A stretch of DNA of 64,000 nucleotides, from positions 124,001 to 188,000 of the forward strand of contig CACYWP010000001.1 of NCBI GenBank assembly GCA_902778135.1, in the 5' to 3' direction. The stretch's first letter is position 1; each line of letters starts with the position of its first letter. Under the pieces are notes generated by a model. The model worked only from the letters and a program-made list of their open reading frames with translations, was not told the DNA's origin and made no database searches. This DNA comes from an uncultured Coriobacteriaceae bacterium. Its GTDB lineage: Bacteria; Actinomycetota; Coriobacteriia; Coriobacteriales; Atopobiaceae. The position numbers were made by a program, and so were the translations under genes. Shown piece after piece: positions 21,140 to 29,394 of the stretch.

Positions 21140-22423
21140 TCACTGGAACCCCAGCCGCGCCTTCAGCAGCAGCGCGTCGCCAGCTGCCGAGCCCGTGCAG
21201 CTGATCTGCGTGTCGCACCACGAGCGGTAGAGCCCCATGCGCTCGTTGGCCAGGCGTTCGATGCCCTTCAGCTGGGATACGGGCCTGCCGTCGCTGGTCA
21301 GCTGATAGAGGGGGCGGTCGATGAAGGCGATGGTGCCGTTCTGGTGGATGAGGTCATAGTTGCGCGGCTGGGTGACGATGCCGCCGCCGCAGGCGATGAC
21401 CAGACCGGACTCGCGTCCGTAGCTGGCCGCGACCTTGGTCTCCCGCTCGCGGAAGGGCTCCTCGCCATGCTGCCTGATGAACTGCTCGGCGGTGACGCCC
21501 GTGTCGACGGCAAACGCGTCGTCGAGGTCGATGAAGGGGCGATGGAGCAGCCGGGCCAGCGCACGTCCGGTGCTGGTCTTCCCGGCACCCGGCATGCCGA
21601 TGAGGACGATGTTGCGCTGAGAGGCGCGCAGGTCCGCCTCGATCTGGCTGACGAGCCCCTCGTCCAGCGGTCTGCCCTGGAAGAGCTGGCTGGAGTGGTA
21701 GGCTTGGGCGACGAGCATGGCCAGCCCGCTCTCGCTGGGTATGCCCAGGCGCTCTGCCGCAAGGCAGATGCCCGTGCGCTCGGGATTGTAGACCACATCG
21801 ATGACTGCTTGCAGCTCGGGTAAGGCGGCCAGCGTCTCGTCGGGAACCGGGCTGGCGGGACAGTTGGGGTAGGTGCCCACCGGCGTTGCGTTGACGATCA
21901 GCGCGGCGTGCGGATGGCGCTGTGCCAGGCCCTCGTAGGTGTCCTCGCCACGACGGGATATGAGGGAGACGACGCATCCGGGACCGTCCTCCAAGGCGGC
22001 GCGCACCGCCTGGGCGGCACCACCCGTTCCCAGTACCAGCGCCTCCCTGCCGCCAAGCGCCTCCCGCGCGCTGCCTCCCAGGCAGCGTCGGGCGAATCGT
22101 TCCAGCATCCAGGCAAAGCCCAGGACGTCGGTGTTCTCGGCCATGATGGCACCGTCGGGCTGGCGGACGAGCGTATTTGCGACGCCCAGCCGCTCGACGC
22201 GCGGGCTGAGTACGTCTGCCACGCGCGCCGCGAGCTGCTTGTAGGGTATGGTCACGTTCAGGCCGGACCAGCCGTCCGTGTGCAGGAAGGCCTCCGCCTC
22301 ATCGGGCTCGCGCTCGATGAGGTCGTATGGTGCGGAGCCCAACCTGAGGTGTATCTGCTTGGACCAGCTGTATCCCAGCGTCCGGCCCAACAGCCCAAAC
22401 GGTGCCCCCTGCTCCAGCGCCAT
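21140..22423 (-). CDS. aroE-aroK: Bifunctional shikimate dehydrogenase / shikimate kinase
   Basis: A fusion covering two consecutive shikimate-pathway steps: NADPH-dependent reduction of 3-dehydroshikimate, then ATP-dependent phosphorylation of shikimate. Residues 1-265 are AroE, with catalytic Lys62 in NVTIPYK, Asp99 in ENTDVLG, a nucleotide-binding LGTGGAAQAV (131-140) and NATPVGTYP. Residues 270-427 are AroK, with P-loop GMPGAGKT (276-283), DLDD (299-302) and the GGGIV motif. The dehydroquinase between them in the wider pathway is the next gene. The ATG at 22423 directly abuts the pheA stop codon, with the ribosome site inside pheA (GGAGGTGAT at the stop). Confidence 0.93.
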   Translation of the reverse strand: MALEQGAPFGLLGRTLGYSWSKQIHLRLGSAPYDLIEREPDEAEAFLHTDGWSGLNVTIPYKQLAARVADVLSPRVERLGVANTLVRQPDGAIMAENTDVLGFAWMLERFARRCLGGSAREALGGREALVLGTGGAAQAVRAALEDGPGCVVSLISRRGEDTYEGLAQRHPHAALIVNATPVGTYPNCPASPVPDETLAALPELQAVIDVVYNPERTGICLAAERLGIPSESGLAMLVAQAYHSSQLFQGRPLDEGLVSQIEADLRASQRNIVLIGMPGAGKTSTGRALARLLHRPFIDLDDAFAVDTGVTAEQFIRQHGEEPFRERETKVAASYGRESGLVIACGGGIVTQPRNYDLIHQNGTIAFIDRPLYQLTSDGRPVSQLKGIERLANERMGLYRSWCDTQISCTGSAAGDALLLKARLGFQ

Positions 22424-23572
22424 CTAGATCACCTCCGAGTAGCTGCCCAGATAGCGGCATTCCTCGCAGGCGTCGTCCAGCGCGTCCATCAGCGAAAGGA
22501 ACTGCGGGGCAGCGGCGGGGCACTCGACATCGAAGTAGAACATGAACTCGAAGTCGCGTCCGGGGATGGGGCGGCTCTCGAGCTTGATGAGGTTGATGTC
22601 GAGGGCATAGAACTTGGCGAGGACCTTGTAGAGCGAGCCGGGCTCGTGGTCGAGCACGGCGACGAGCGACGCACGGTCGGCCCCCGGGTAGATGACGAGG
22701 TCCTTGGTGATGCAGGCGAAGCGCGTGTAGTTGCTCGACTGGTCCTGCACGCCGTGCTCGCATATCTCCAGACCATAGAGCTGCGCGCAGTCCCGCGAGG
22801 CGATGGCGGCCACGTCGTCCCGGCCGGCCTGCGCCACCTTCTCGGCGGCCATGGCGGTGTTCTCGCAGATGTGCACCCGTGCCTCGGGCATCCCGGCCAG
22901 GTAGTGCGAGCATTGGCGGATGGCCTGCTCGTGGCTGTACACGATGCGGATGTCCTCCTTGCGGGCGCCGGGACGCACCAGCAGGTTGTGCTCGATCTTG
23001 AGACGGCAGCTGCGGACGATGTAGGCGTCACGGCTGCGCAGGAGGTCGTACACGCGGTTGACCGAGCCCGCCGTGGAGTTCTCCACCGGCAGCACGCCAA
23101 ACTCGCAGCGACCGCTCTCCACCGCGTCGAAGACTTCCTCGAAGGTGTCGCAGAACTCTATCTGAGGCTGGCGGAACAGGCGGTCGACGGCTATCTGCTG
23201 GTAGGCCCCTTCCACCCCCTGGCAGGCAACGGTCGCACGGAAGGGGAAGTAGGCGCTCTGGTTGGCCAGGGCGTCGCGAATGCGGCCGGAGACGTCGCTG
23301 CTGCGGTCGGCCAGCAGCTGGTGCTGGGCGTCGCGCGAAGCCTCCATCAGGATGGTCTGCAGCACCGAGGCGTAGCTGGCCAGCTCGGGCGGCACGAGCT
23401 CGGTCGCGCGCTGGATCTTCTCCCGTTCGCGCGCGCGGTCGAACACCGGCTTGCCCGTGGCTGCCTTGTAGGCGGCGACATCGGCCGAGACGGCCTGGCG
23501 TTCCATGAGCAGTCGCATGATCTGGGTGTCGATCCGGTCGATTCGCTCTCGGCACTCGCTGAGGTCGGGCAT
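22424..23572 (-). CDS. pheA: Bifunctional chorismate mutase / prephenate dehydratase
   Basis: Converts chorismate to prephenate and prephenate to phenylpyruvate on the way to phenylalanine. Residues 1-90 are an AroQ-class chorismate mutase (LSECRERIDRIDTQIMRLL, AAYKAATGKPVFDRAREREK). About 105-290 is the dehydratase with GVLPVENSTAGSV and SSNYTRFACI (the Thr-Arg-Phe motif). A C-terminal ACT domain contains DHEPGSLYKVLAKF and LESRPIPGRDFEFMFY, the phenylalanine-binding feedback region. The ATG at 23572 has AGGAGG six bases upstream; an ATG at 23590 overlaps the aroC stop and is less likely. 382 residues. Confidence 0.94.
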   Translation of the reverse strand: MPDLSECRERIDRIDTQIMRLLMERQAVSADVAAYKAATGKPVFDRAREREKIQRATELVPPELASYASVLQTILMEASRDAQHQLLADRSSDVSGRIRDALANQSAYFPFRATVACQGVEGAYQQIAVDRLFRQPQIEFCDTFEEVFDAVESGRCEFGVLPVENSTAGSVNRVYDLLRSRDAYIVRSCRLKIEHNLLVRPGARKEDIRIVYSHEQAIRQCSHYLAGMPEARVHICENTAMAAEKVAQAGRDDVAAIASRDCAQLYGLEICEHGVQDQSSNYTRFACITKDLVIYPGADRASLVAVLDHEPGSLYKVLAKFYALDINLIKLESRPIPGRDFEFMFYFDVECPAAAPQFLSLMDALDDACEECRYLGSYSEVI

Positions 23573-23586
23573 GGAATCCTCCTGGG

Positions 23587-24708
23587 TCATGAGGTCTGGG
23601 GCGGGTCGGAGAGCCAGCAGTCGAGCAGGGCCAGCGCCATCATCGCCTCGGCGACCGGCACGGCGCGCGGGGCGATGCAGGGGTCGTGGCGGCCACGCAG
23701 CTCGAGGGTGGTCTCGACACCGGTGTCGAGGTCGACGGAGGCCTGGGCGCGCGCGATGGAGGGCGTGGGCTTGATGTGGATCCTGAAGCAGACGGGGGCG
23801 CCGGTGGTGATGCCACCAAGGTTGCCCCCGGCATTGTTCGTCAGCGGGAAGGGCCTGCCCTCCACGATGCCGAAGGGGTCGTTGTTCTGGCTGCCCAGAC
23901 GAGACGACACGGCGCATCCGGCACCGAACTCGAGGGCCTTGACCGCGGGGACGCCGAAGGCGATGCGCGCTATCGTGCTCTCGATGCCATCGAACATCGG
24001 GCCGCCGATGCCGGCGGGCAGCCCCAGGGCGACGCACTCTACCGCCCCGCCGACCGAGTCGCCCATGGCATGCGCGGCATCTATCTGGGCGATCATCGCC
24101 TCGCCTGCCTCCCTGCTGATGGCGGGGAAGGTTCGGCCGTCAGCCAGGGCATCGAGCTGCCGTTCGAGCGTCAGGGTGGAGGCGGGTCCGCAGGCGGGGG
24201 TGGCAAACGGCTCGTCGGCAACCTCCCCGACGCGAGCCAGGTGCGCCCCGATGCGCACGCCGCGTCGCGCCAGCATCTGCAGCGCGATGCCGCCTGCCGC
24301 ACACAGGGGGGCCGTCAGCCGTCCCGAGAAGTGCCCTCCCCCGGGGACGTCCTGGTGCCCGCCCCACTTTGCCTGGGCCGTGAAGTCCGCGTGGCCGGGA
24401 CGGGGGATGTGCAGCACGTCGTCATAGTCGCCCGAGCGCGTGTTGGTGTTCTCGATGACGATTGCAAGGGGGGCGCCGCAGGTCTCGCCGCGCTGGTTGA
24501 GGCCGGAGAGGATGTGCGGCAGGTCGGCCTCCCTGCGCGGGGTCGACCAACTGGCCTGCCCCGGAGCCCGCCGTGCCATGAAGGCCCTCAGCCCGTCCAG
24601 GTCGGGGGCGAAGCCCGCAGGCAGCCCCTCGACGACGCAGCCGATGGCGGGGGAGTGCGACTGCCCGAATATGGTGACGCGCAGGGCGTTGCCGAATGTG
24701 GAGGCCAT
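23587..24708 (-). CDS. aroC: Chorismate synthase
   Basis: FMN-dependent 1,4-elimination of phosphate from EPSP to give chorismate, the branch point of aromatic biosynthesis. Signature regions are GQSHSPAIGCVVEGLPAG near the start, RPGHADFT and GGGHFSGRLTAPL in the middle, and NNAGGNLGGITTGAP with IKPTPSI later. 373 residues, normal. The ATG at 24708 starts the family N-terminus (STFGNALRVTIFGQSH). Upstream in-frame codons lie inside aroA and are ignored. Seven bases separate it from the aroA stop, and GAGGAG in the aroA end is the probable ribosome site. Confidence 0.96.
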   Translation of the reverse strand: MASTFGNALRVTIFGQSHSPAIGCVVEGLPAGFAPDLDGLRAFMARRAPGQASWSTPRREADLPHILSGLNQRGETCGAPLAIVIENTNTRSGDYDDVLHIPRPGHADFTAQAKWGGHQDVPGGGHFSGRLTAPLCAAGGIALQMLARRGVRIGAHLARVGEVADEPFATPACGPASTLTLERQLDALADGRTFPAISREAGEAMIAQIDAAHAMGDSVGGAVECVALGLPAGIGGPMFDGIESTIARIAFGVPAVKALEFGAGCAVSSRLGSQNNDPFGIVEGRPFPLTNNAGGNLGGITTGAPVCFRIHIKPTPSIARAQASVDLDTGVETTLELRGRHDPCIAPRAVPVAEAMMALALLDCWLSDPPQTS

Positions 24709-24715
24709 GGTCTGC

Positions 24716-26014
24716 TCACTCCTCGCTCTCTGTCGCACGTCCCCCGAGGGAACGGAAGTCATCGAAGAATCCCGGATAGGACTTGGCCACGCACTGGGCG
24801 CCCAGGATGGTCGTGGGCCCATCCGCATAGGCGGCGCAGATGGCGGCCATCATGGCGATGCGATGGTCGTTGGCGGCATCGACCGTGCCTCCCGCGAGCG
24901 TGGGCACGCCCGTGACGAGTAGGTCGTCCCCCTCCGTGGCGGCCCGCCCTCCCAAGGCACGGATGGCCTGGCAGACCGTGGACAGCCGGTCGGACTCCTT
25001 CAGGCGGAGGCGTCCCGCGTTGGCCAGCCGCGTGGTGCCGTTGGCGACGGATGCGACGGCCGCCAGCGGGGGAACGAGGTCGGGGATGCCCGAGACGTCG
25101 ATGGTGTGTGCGTGCAGGGCATCGCGCGAGGCGGCGACGATGCCGGCGCCACGCCCGACACGGGCACCCAGGAGCGACAGTGCGGCCAGCATGGCCCGGT
25201 CCCCCTGCCTGCTGCGGGCGTCGAGGCCCGTCACGGAAAGCGGGGTGGGGCCGAGTGCACCGGCGGCCAGCCAGAAGGCCGCGTTGGACCAGTCCCCCTC
25301 GACCGTGCAGGTGCCGGGGGTGACAAGGCGGGCATCCGCGTCGATCGCATAGCTGCGATAGGTCATCCCATCGATGCTGCGACGCGCCTCCCGCACCCGG
25401 ACGCCAAAGCCGGCGAGCGCCGCGACCGTGAGGTCGATGTAGCCACGCGACTCGACGGGCTCGCTGACGAGGACCTCGACGTCGCCGTCCATCAGCGGTG
25501 CCGCCATCAGCAGGCCGCTGGCGAACTGTGACGAGACCGAACCGGGCAGCTCGAACACCCCGGGTCGTAGGGTCCCCGAGACCACAAGGGGGAACCGGCC
25601 CCACTGCGAGAGGGACGCGCCATGCGCGACCAGCTGCTCGTCGAGGGGTGCGAGGGGACGCTCGGCCAAGCGCCCCCGTCCCGTCAGCGAGGCGCCCCTG
25701 CCCAAGGCTGCGACGACGGGGAGCAGAAAGCGCAGGGTGGACCCCGACTCGCCTGCGTCGAGGCGCGCGTTGGCGCGCACGCCGCCCACGGCAAGGGGGA
25801 CCATGCGCCATCCCGTGCGGGTACGGGCCGCAGGCGCGCCGAGCGAGCGCAGGCATCGGATGGTGGCCTCGATGTCCTGCGAGGTGGCAGGGCAGGTCAG
25901 GTCGGTGATGCCATCGGAGAGCGCGGAGAGGACGAGCAGGCGATGGGCCATCGACTTGGAGGGGATGGCAGCCAGGGAGCCTTCGAGCGGATGCGGGTCG
26001 ATGCGGACGTCCAT
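24716..26014 (-). CDS. aroA: 3-phosphoshikimate 1-carboxyvinyltransferase (EPSP synthase)
   Basis: Joins shikimate-3-phosphate and phosphoenolpyruvate to give EPSP. PSKSMAHRLLVLSAL (near residue 18) holds the conserved substrate-binding Lys-Ser. AGESGSTLRFLLPV, RGYIDLT and RLKESDRL with NDHRIAM near the C-terminus are family signatures. The target loop has GESGSTLRF where glyphosate-sensitive class I enzymes carry NAGTAMR, so this looks more like a class II-type enzyme, though that classification is tentative. 432 residues. Only a modest AAGGG lies before the ATG at 26014; it is 4 bp from the aroB stop. Confidence 0.94.
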   Translation of the reverse strand: MDVRIDPHPLEGSLAAIPSKSMAHRLLVLSALSDGITDLTCPATSQDIEATIRCLRSLGAPAARTRTGWRMVPLAVGGVRANARLDAGESGSTLRFLLPVVAALGRGASLTGRGRLAERPLAPLDEQLVAHGASLSQWGRFPLVVSGTLRPGVFELPGSVSSQFASGLLMAAPLMDGDVEVLVSEPVESRGYIDLTVAALAGFGVRVREARRSIDGMTYRSYAIDADARLVTPGTCTVEGDWSNAAFWLAAGALGPTPLSVTGLDARSRQGDRAMLAALSLLGARVGRGAGIVAASRDALHAHTIDVSGIPDLVPPLAAVASVANGTTRLANAGRLRLKESDRLSTVCQAIRALGGRAATEGDDLLVTGVPTLAGGTVDAANDHRIAMMAAICAAYADGPTTILGAQCVAKSYPGFFDDFRSLGGRATESEE

Positions 26015-26018
26015 GCGC

Positions 26019-27119
26019 CTAGACCCTTCGGGCGGTGCCGCAACCGGCCGCTATGACGTCGCGCAGCTCCTCGAGGGTGATGCGACGGATCTCGACCGAC
26101 CCGATGGCGACGGGCACCACGAGGTTGACCGTGGCGCCATGGCGCTTCTTGTCGTGCGTGGCGTAGCGGAATATGGACTGGTGGTCGACCGAGGTGTCGA
26201 CGGGCAGGCCGAAGGCCCGCGTCGCCGTCTCGATGCGCTCGGCCACCGACGCGTCGCTCCAGCCGAGGGCGGCGGCTGCGCGGGCGACGCAGCAAAGGCC
26301 TGCGGCAACCGAGGAGCCGTGGCCCAGCGCGAAGTCGTTGGCGGCCTCGATGGCATGCCCGAGGGTGTGTCCCAGGTTCAGTGTCTGGCGCAGGCCGCGC
26401 TCGGTCTCGTCGGCGTTGACCACGTCCCGCTTGATCTCGACGTTACGGGCGACGATGCGTGCCAGATCTTCACGCGCATACCCCGGCGCGTTGATGGGGT
26501 GGTCGGTGATGTCGTCGAAGAGGGCGGGGTCCGCCAGCACGCCGTGCTTGATGACCTCCCCGCACGAGTCGGTGAACAGCTCGTGGGAGAGCGTGTCGAA
26601 GCAGTCTACGTCCGCGATGACGGCATGGGGCTGGAAGAAGGCGCCCGCGAGGTTCTTCCCGTGGGCGAGGTCGACGGCGGTCTTCCCGCCGACCGAGGAG
26701 TCGACCATGGCCAGCAGGGACGTGGGAACCTGGACGACCTTGATGCCACGCAGGTAGAGGGCGGCGGCAAGCCCCGCCATGTCACCGGTGACCCCTCCTC
26801 CCAGGGCGACGATGACGTCGTCGCGCGAGAGCCCGGCCTGGGCCAGTCCCTCCAGCAGCGTCTCCAACGTGGAGAGGCGCTTGTTCTGCTCCCCGGCGGG
26901 GAAGGTGAGGAGATGGGTGCGGTATCCCGCGCCTTCCAGCGAGTCAGCCACGCGCCGCGCGTAGAGCGGTGCGACGTTCGAGTCGGAGATGACGGCAGCC
27001 ACCTCTCCGCCGGCGGCGTCGTGCGTGACGGGGCCGACCTCGTCGAGCAGGCCGCGTCCAACCAGCACGTCATAGGCACGTGAGGGCGTGCGAACCGCAA
27101 CGGTGCGGACGATGCTCAT
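26019..27119 (-). CDS. aroB: 3-dehydroquinate synthase
   Basis: NAD-dependent cyclisation of DAHP to 3-dehydroquinate, with a divalent metal. The nucleotide-binding GGGVTGDMAGLAAAL and the following VPTSLLAMVDSSVGGKTAVDL are diagnostic. Metal ligands lie in E..KHGVL and LNLGHTLGHAIE. 366 residues. The ATG at 27119 overlaps the tyrA stop as ATGA, so translation is coupled; the frame continues upstream inside tyrA without family similarity. Confidence 0.95.
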   Translation of the reverse strand: MSIVRTVAVRTPSRAYDVLVGRGLLDEVGPVTHDAAGGEVAAVISDSNVAPLYARRVADSLEGAGYRTHLLTFPAGEQNKRLSTLETLLEGLAQAGLSRDDVIVALGGGVTGDMAGLAAALYLRGIKVVQVPTSLLAMVDSSVGGKTAVDLAHGKNLAGAFFQPHAVIADVDCFDTLSHELFTDSCGEVIKHGVLADPALFDDITDHPINAPGYAREDLARIVARNVEIKRDVVNADETERGLRQTLNLGHTLGHAIEAANDFALGHGSSVAAGLCCVARAAAALGWSDASVAERIETATRAFGLPVDTSVDHQSIFRYATHDKKRHGATVNLVVPVAIGSVEIRRITLEELRDVIAAGCGTARRV

Positions 27120-28003
27120 CGGCGCTCTGCCTCCCTCTTCAGGCGGTCGCCCTCTGCCAGCAGCCCATGGAGGCGTTCGGCGTCGCCCTGGTCGATGGCA
27201 TCCTTGTACTGCTGCAGGTTGTCGATGAGCGTGCCGATCTCGGTCGAGAGGTGCTCGGCGTTGTCCAGGAACAGCTCGGTCCACATCGTGGGGTTGAGTC
27301 GCGCCACGCGCGTGAGGTCCTTGTAGGACCCAGCCGAGAAGCCCTTGTGCCTCTGGGCCGAGGGGCTCTTGACGTAGGCGTTGGAGACGACATGGGCCAG
27401 CTGGGAGGTGTAGGCGATGAGTTCGTCGTGCTCGTCGGCGGTGGCCAGCGTGAACAGCCCGAAGCCGCAGGGGGCGAGCAGCCCCTTCAGGCGCTCCAGC
27501 ACGTCGACGCGCTCGAAGTCGTCAATCGCGGGGGGCACGACCACCATCGGGGCGTTGTGGAACATGTTGCCGCGCGTGTGCGCATAGCCGGAGAACTGGG
27601 TGCCCGCCATGGGGTGGCAGCCGACGAAGGTCCAGTCGTGCTCGGCTGCGATGGCGAAGCAGGCTTCGCAGATGACGCGCTTGACGCCCACCACGTCGAT
27701 GACGATGGCGCCGGGAGAGATGAGGTCCGCCATCCGGCGCAGCCAGTCGATGCTGACCTCGGGGTAGCCGGCGAGGATGACGAGCTCGCAGGTGGGGATG
27801 GTGTCGTCGGTCAGCTCGGCGTCGACCGTCTCGATCATGGCAAGCTCGAGGGTGGTGCGGGTGCGGTTCCATGCGAAGACCTCGTGTCCGCCCGCGTGGA
27901 GGGCCTTTGCGAACGACCCGCCCATCAGGCCGAGGCCGAGGATGCCCACGCGCCCGGGAACGAAGGTCGCCCCTTCGGCGATGCTGGGATGCTCGTTGGT
28001 CAT
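27116..28003 (-). CDS. tyrA: Prephenate dehydrogenase
   Basis: Oxidative decarboxylation of prephenate to 4-hydroxyphenylpyruvate for tyrosine synthesis. The N-terminal Rossmann motif GILGLGLMGGSFAKAL (about residues 18-33), the conserved VGCHPMAGTQFSGY block (the His of the family's HPMxG motif) and SAGSYKDLTRVA in the helical domain are seen. 295 residues with no ACT or mutase domain, so it is the simple form; NAD versus NADP and prephenate versus arogenate use cannot be fixed. GAGG precedes the ATG at 28003, four bases after the aroF stop. Confidence 0.92.
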   Translation of the reverse strand: MTNEHPSIAEGATFVPGRVGILGLGLMGGSFAKALHAGGHEVFAWNRTRTTLELAMIETVDAELTDDTIPTCELVILAGYPEVSIDWLRRMADLISPGAIVIDVVGVKRVICEACFAIAAEHDWTFVGCHPMAGTQFSGYAHTRGNMFHNAPMVVVPPAIDDFERVDVLERLKGLLAPCGFGLFTLATADEHDELIAYTSQLAHVVSNAYVKSPSAQRHKGFSAGSYKDLTRVARLNPTMWTELFLDNAEHLSTEIGTLIDNLQQYKDAIDQGDAERLHGLLAEGDRLKREAERR

Positions 28004-28007
28004 GGCG

Positions 28008-29027
28008 CTACCTCGGATCTGCCGTGATGGCCTCGCGGATGAGGGCGATGCGACGCATGGCGTCGTAGAAGGAGCTGGGCGTCAGGGCCTGGGCTCCGTC
28101 GGAGAACGCCTCCTGGGGGCAGGAATGGACCTCGATCTCCAGGCCGTCCGCGCCGGCGGCCGTCGCGGCATAGGCGGCCTGGCGCACGTAGCGGGTGTAG
28201 CCCGTGGCATGGCTGGGGTCTCCGACGACGGGCAGATGCGTCAGGTGGTGCAGCACCGGGATGGCGTTGACGTCGAAGGTGTTGCGCGTGCGCGTCTCGA
28301 AGGTGCGGATGCCGCGCTCGCAGAGGATGACGTTGGGGTTGCCCTCGCTCATGACGTACTCGGCGGCCATCAGCAGCTCGTCGATGGTGCCAGAGAGGCC
28401 GCGCTTGAGCAGCACCGGGGTCTGGGTCTTGCCGACTTCCTTCAGCAGGCTGAAGTTCTGGGCGTTGCGGGCGCCGATCTGCATGACGTTGACGCCCTTG
28501 TCCAGGAACAGCTGGATGTCGCGCGCGTCCATGATCTCGCTGACGACGGGCATCTCCAGCTCGGCACCGGCCTCCATCAGAAGGTCGAGGCCGCGCTCGC
28601 CCATGCCCTGGAAGCTGTAGGGGGAGGTGCGTGGCTTGAAGGCCCCGCCGCGCAGCATCGACGCGCCGGCGGACTTGACCGCGATGGCTATCTCCATCAG
28701 GTTGTCGCCCTCCACCGAGCAGGGCCCGGCAATGACCTGGAAGTTGCCGCCGCCCAGCAGCACCCCGTACCCGCAGTCGATGATGGTGTCCTCCGGGTGG
28801 AACTTCCGGTTGGCCAGCTTGTAGGGCTCGGAGACGCGGCGCACCTGCTCGATGATGTCCATGGACTCGAGCAGGAAGGGGTCGATCCTGGTGGTGTCGC
28901 CGATGATGCCGACGATGGTCTCGTTGTCGCCCTGGGAGACGTTCGTGCGATAGCCGCGGCCCTCGATCCAGCTGACGAACTGGTCGAGCTGTTCGGGGGT
29001 TGCGCTCTGTTTGACGATGGCAATCAT
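28008..29027 (-). CDS. aroF: 3-deoxy-7-phosphoheptulonate (DAHP) synthase
   Basis: First committed step: condenses PEP and erythrose 4-phosphate. This is the type I-beta form, with an N-terminal ferredoxin-like/ACT-type regulatory segment (residues 1-70, IAIVKQSATPEQLDQF) followed by the barrel: VIAGPCSVEG, RGGAFKPRTSPYSFQG, QIGARNAQNF, LLKRGLSGTIDE, LCERGIRTFE and DPSHATGY. 339 residues. The ATG at 29027 has GGGAAGG six bases upstream; an ATG at 29060 lacks one. It leads the aro operon, so its leader and N-terminal domain are the places to expect pathway control. Confidence 0.95.
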   Translation of the reverse strand: MIAIVKQSATPEQLDQFVSWIEGRGYRTNVSQGDNETIVGIIGDTTRIDPFLLESMDIIEQVRRVSEPYKLANRKFHPEDTIIDCGYGVLLGGGNFQVIAGPCSVEGDNLMEIAIAVKSAGASMLRGGAFKPRTSPYSFQGMGERGLDLLMEAGAELEMPVVSEIMDARDIQLFLDKGVNVMQIGARNAQNFSLLKEVGKTQTPVLLKRGLSGTIDELLMAAEYVMSEGNPNVILCERGIRTFETRTRNTFDVNAIPVLHHLTHLPVVGDPSHATGYTRYVRQAAYAATAAGADGLEIEVHSCPQEAFSDGAQALTPSSFYDAMRRIALIREAITADPR

Positions 29028-29394
29028 GGGACACCTTCCCTTTGGGATACGTGGCGGCAATACCGGTTGATGCTACCACGTCGGGCTGTGGTGCCACACA
29101 GGCTTTTCGCGCCTGTTACATTGCGGCTATACGTCCAGTACCTGCGGATTTGTTACCGCTTGAGCAATTTGGACGTTACAGTTCGCCATCGGGGCGCGCA
29201 TAGGGCGTCTTGGGACGTCATGCTGCCATTCCAAGCGTCGACCGCGACGTCGCGGCCGCTCCGCGCCGTGGGATGCCCTGTCACCCCAAACGGTACCTCA
29301 TGAAAAAGCGCCGCCCCGTGCATGTTGGCGATGCACGGGGCGGGTGCTTGGCGCGCGTGTCGAGGCCCTTTGGCCTCGGCCTTGGGGCGAGGCC
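29028..29394 (-). promoter_or_regulatory. Leader and promoter region of the aro operon
   Basis: About 270 bp between aroF and the upstream terminator hold no gene. Two perfect 6-bp stems are visible in the presumed leader: ACGTGG/CCACGT (29049-29054 and 29076-29081) just before the aroF ribosome site, and ACAGGC/GCCTGT (29098-29103 and 29111-29116). I find no T-box signature and no clear -35/-10 pair. The part from 29302 to 29394 carries the pyrophosphatase terminator and a second hairpin. Confidence 0.4.
29302..29342 (-). terminator. Terminator after the pyrophosphatase gene
   Basis: Read on the minus strand: CGCCCCGTGCAT, a 7-base loop, ATGCACGGGGCG (perfect 12-bp stem), then GCGCTTTTT. 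Strong intrinsic terminator. A second hairpin, CGAGGCC/GGCCTCG (29361-29378), lies between it and the stop codon. Confidence 0.85.
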
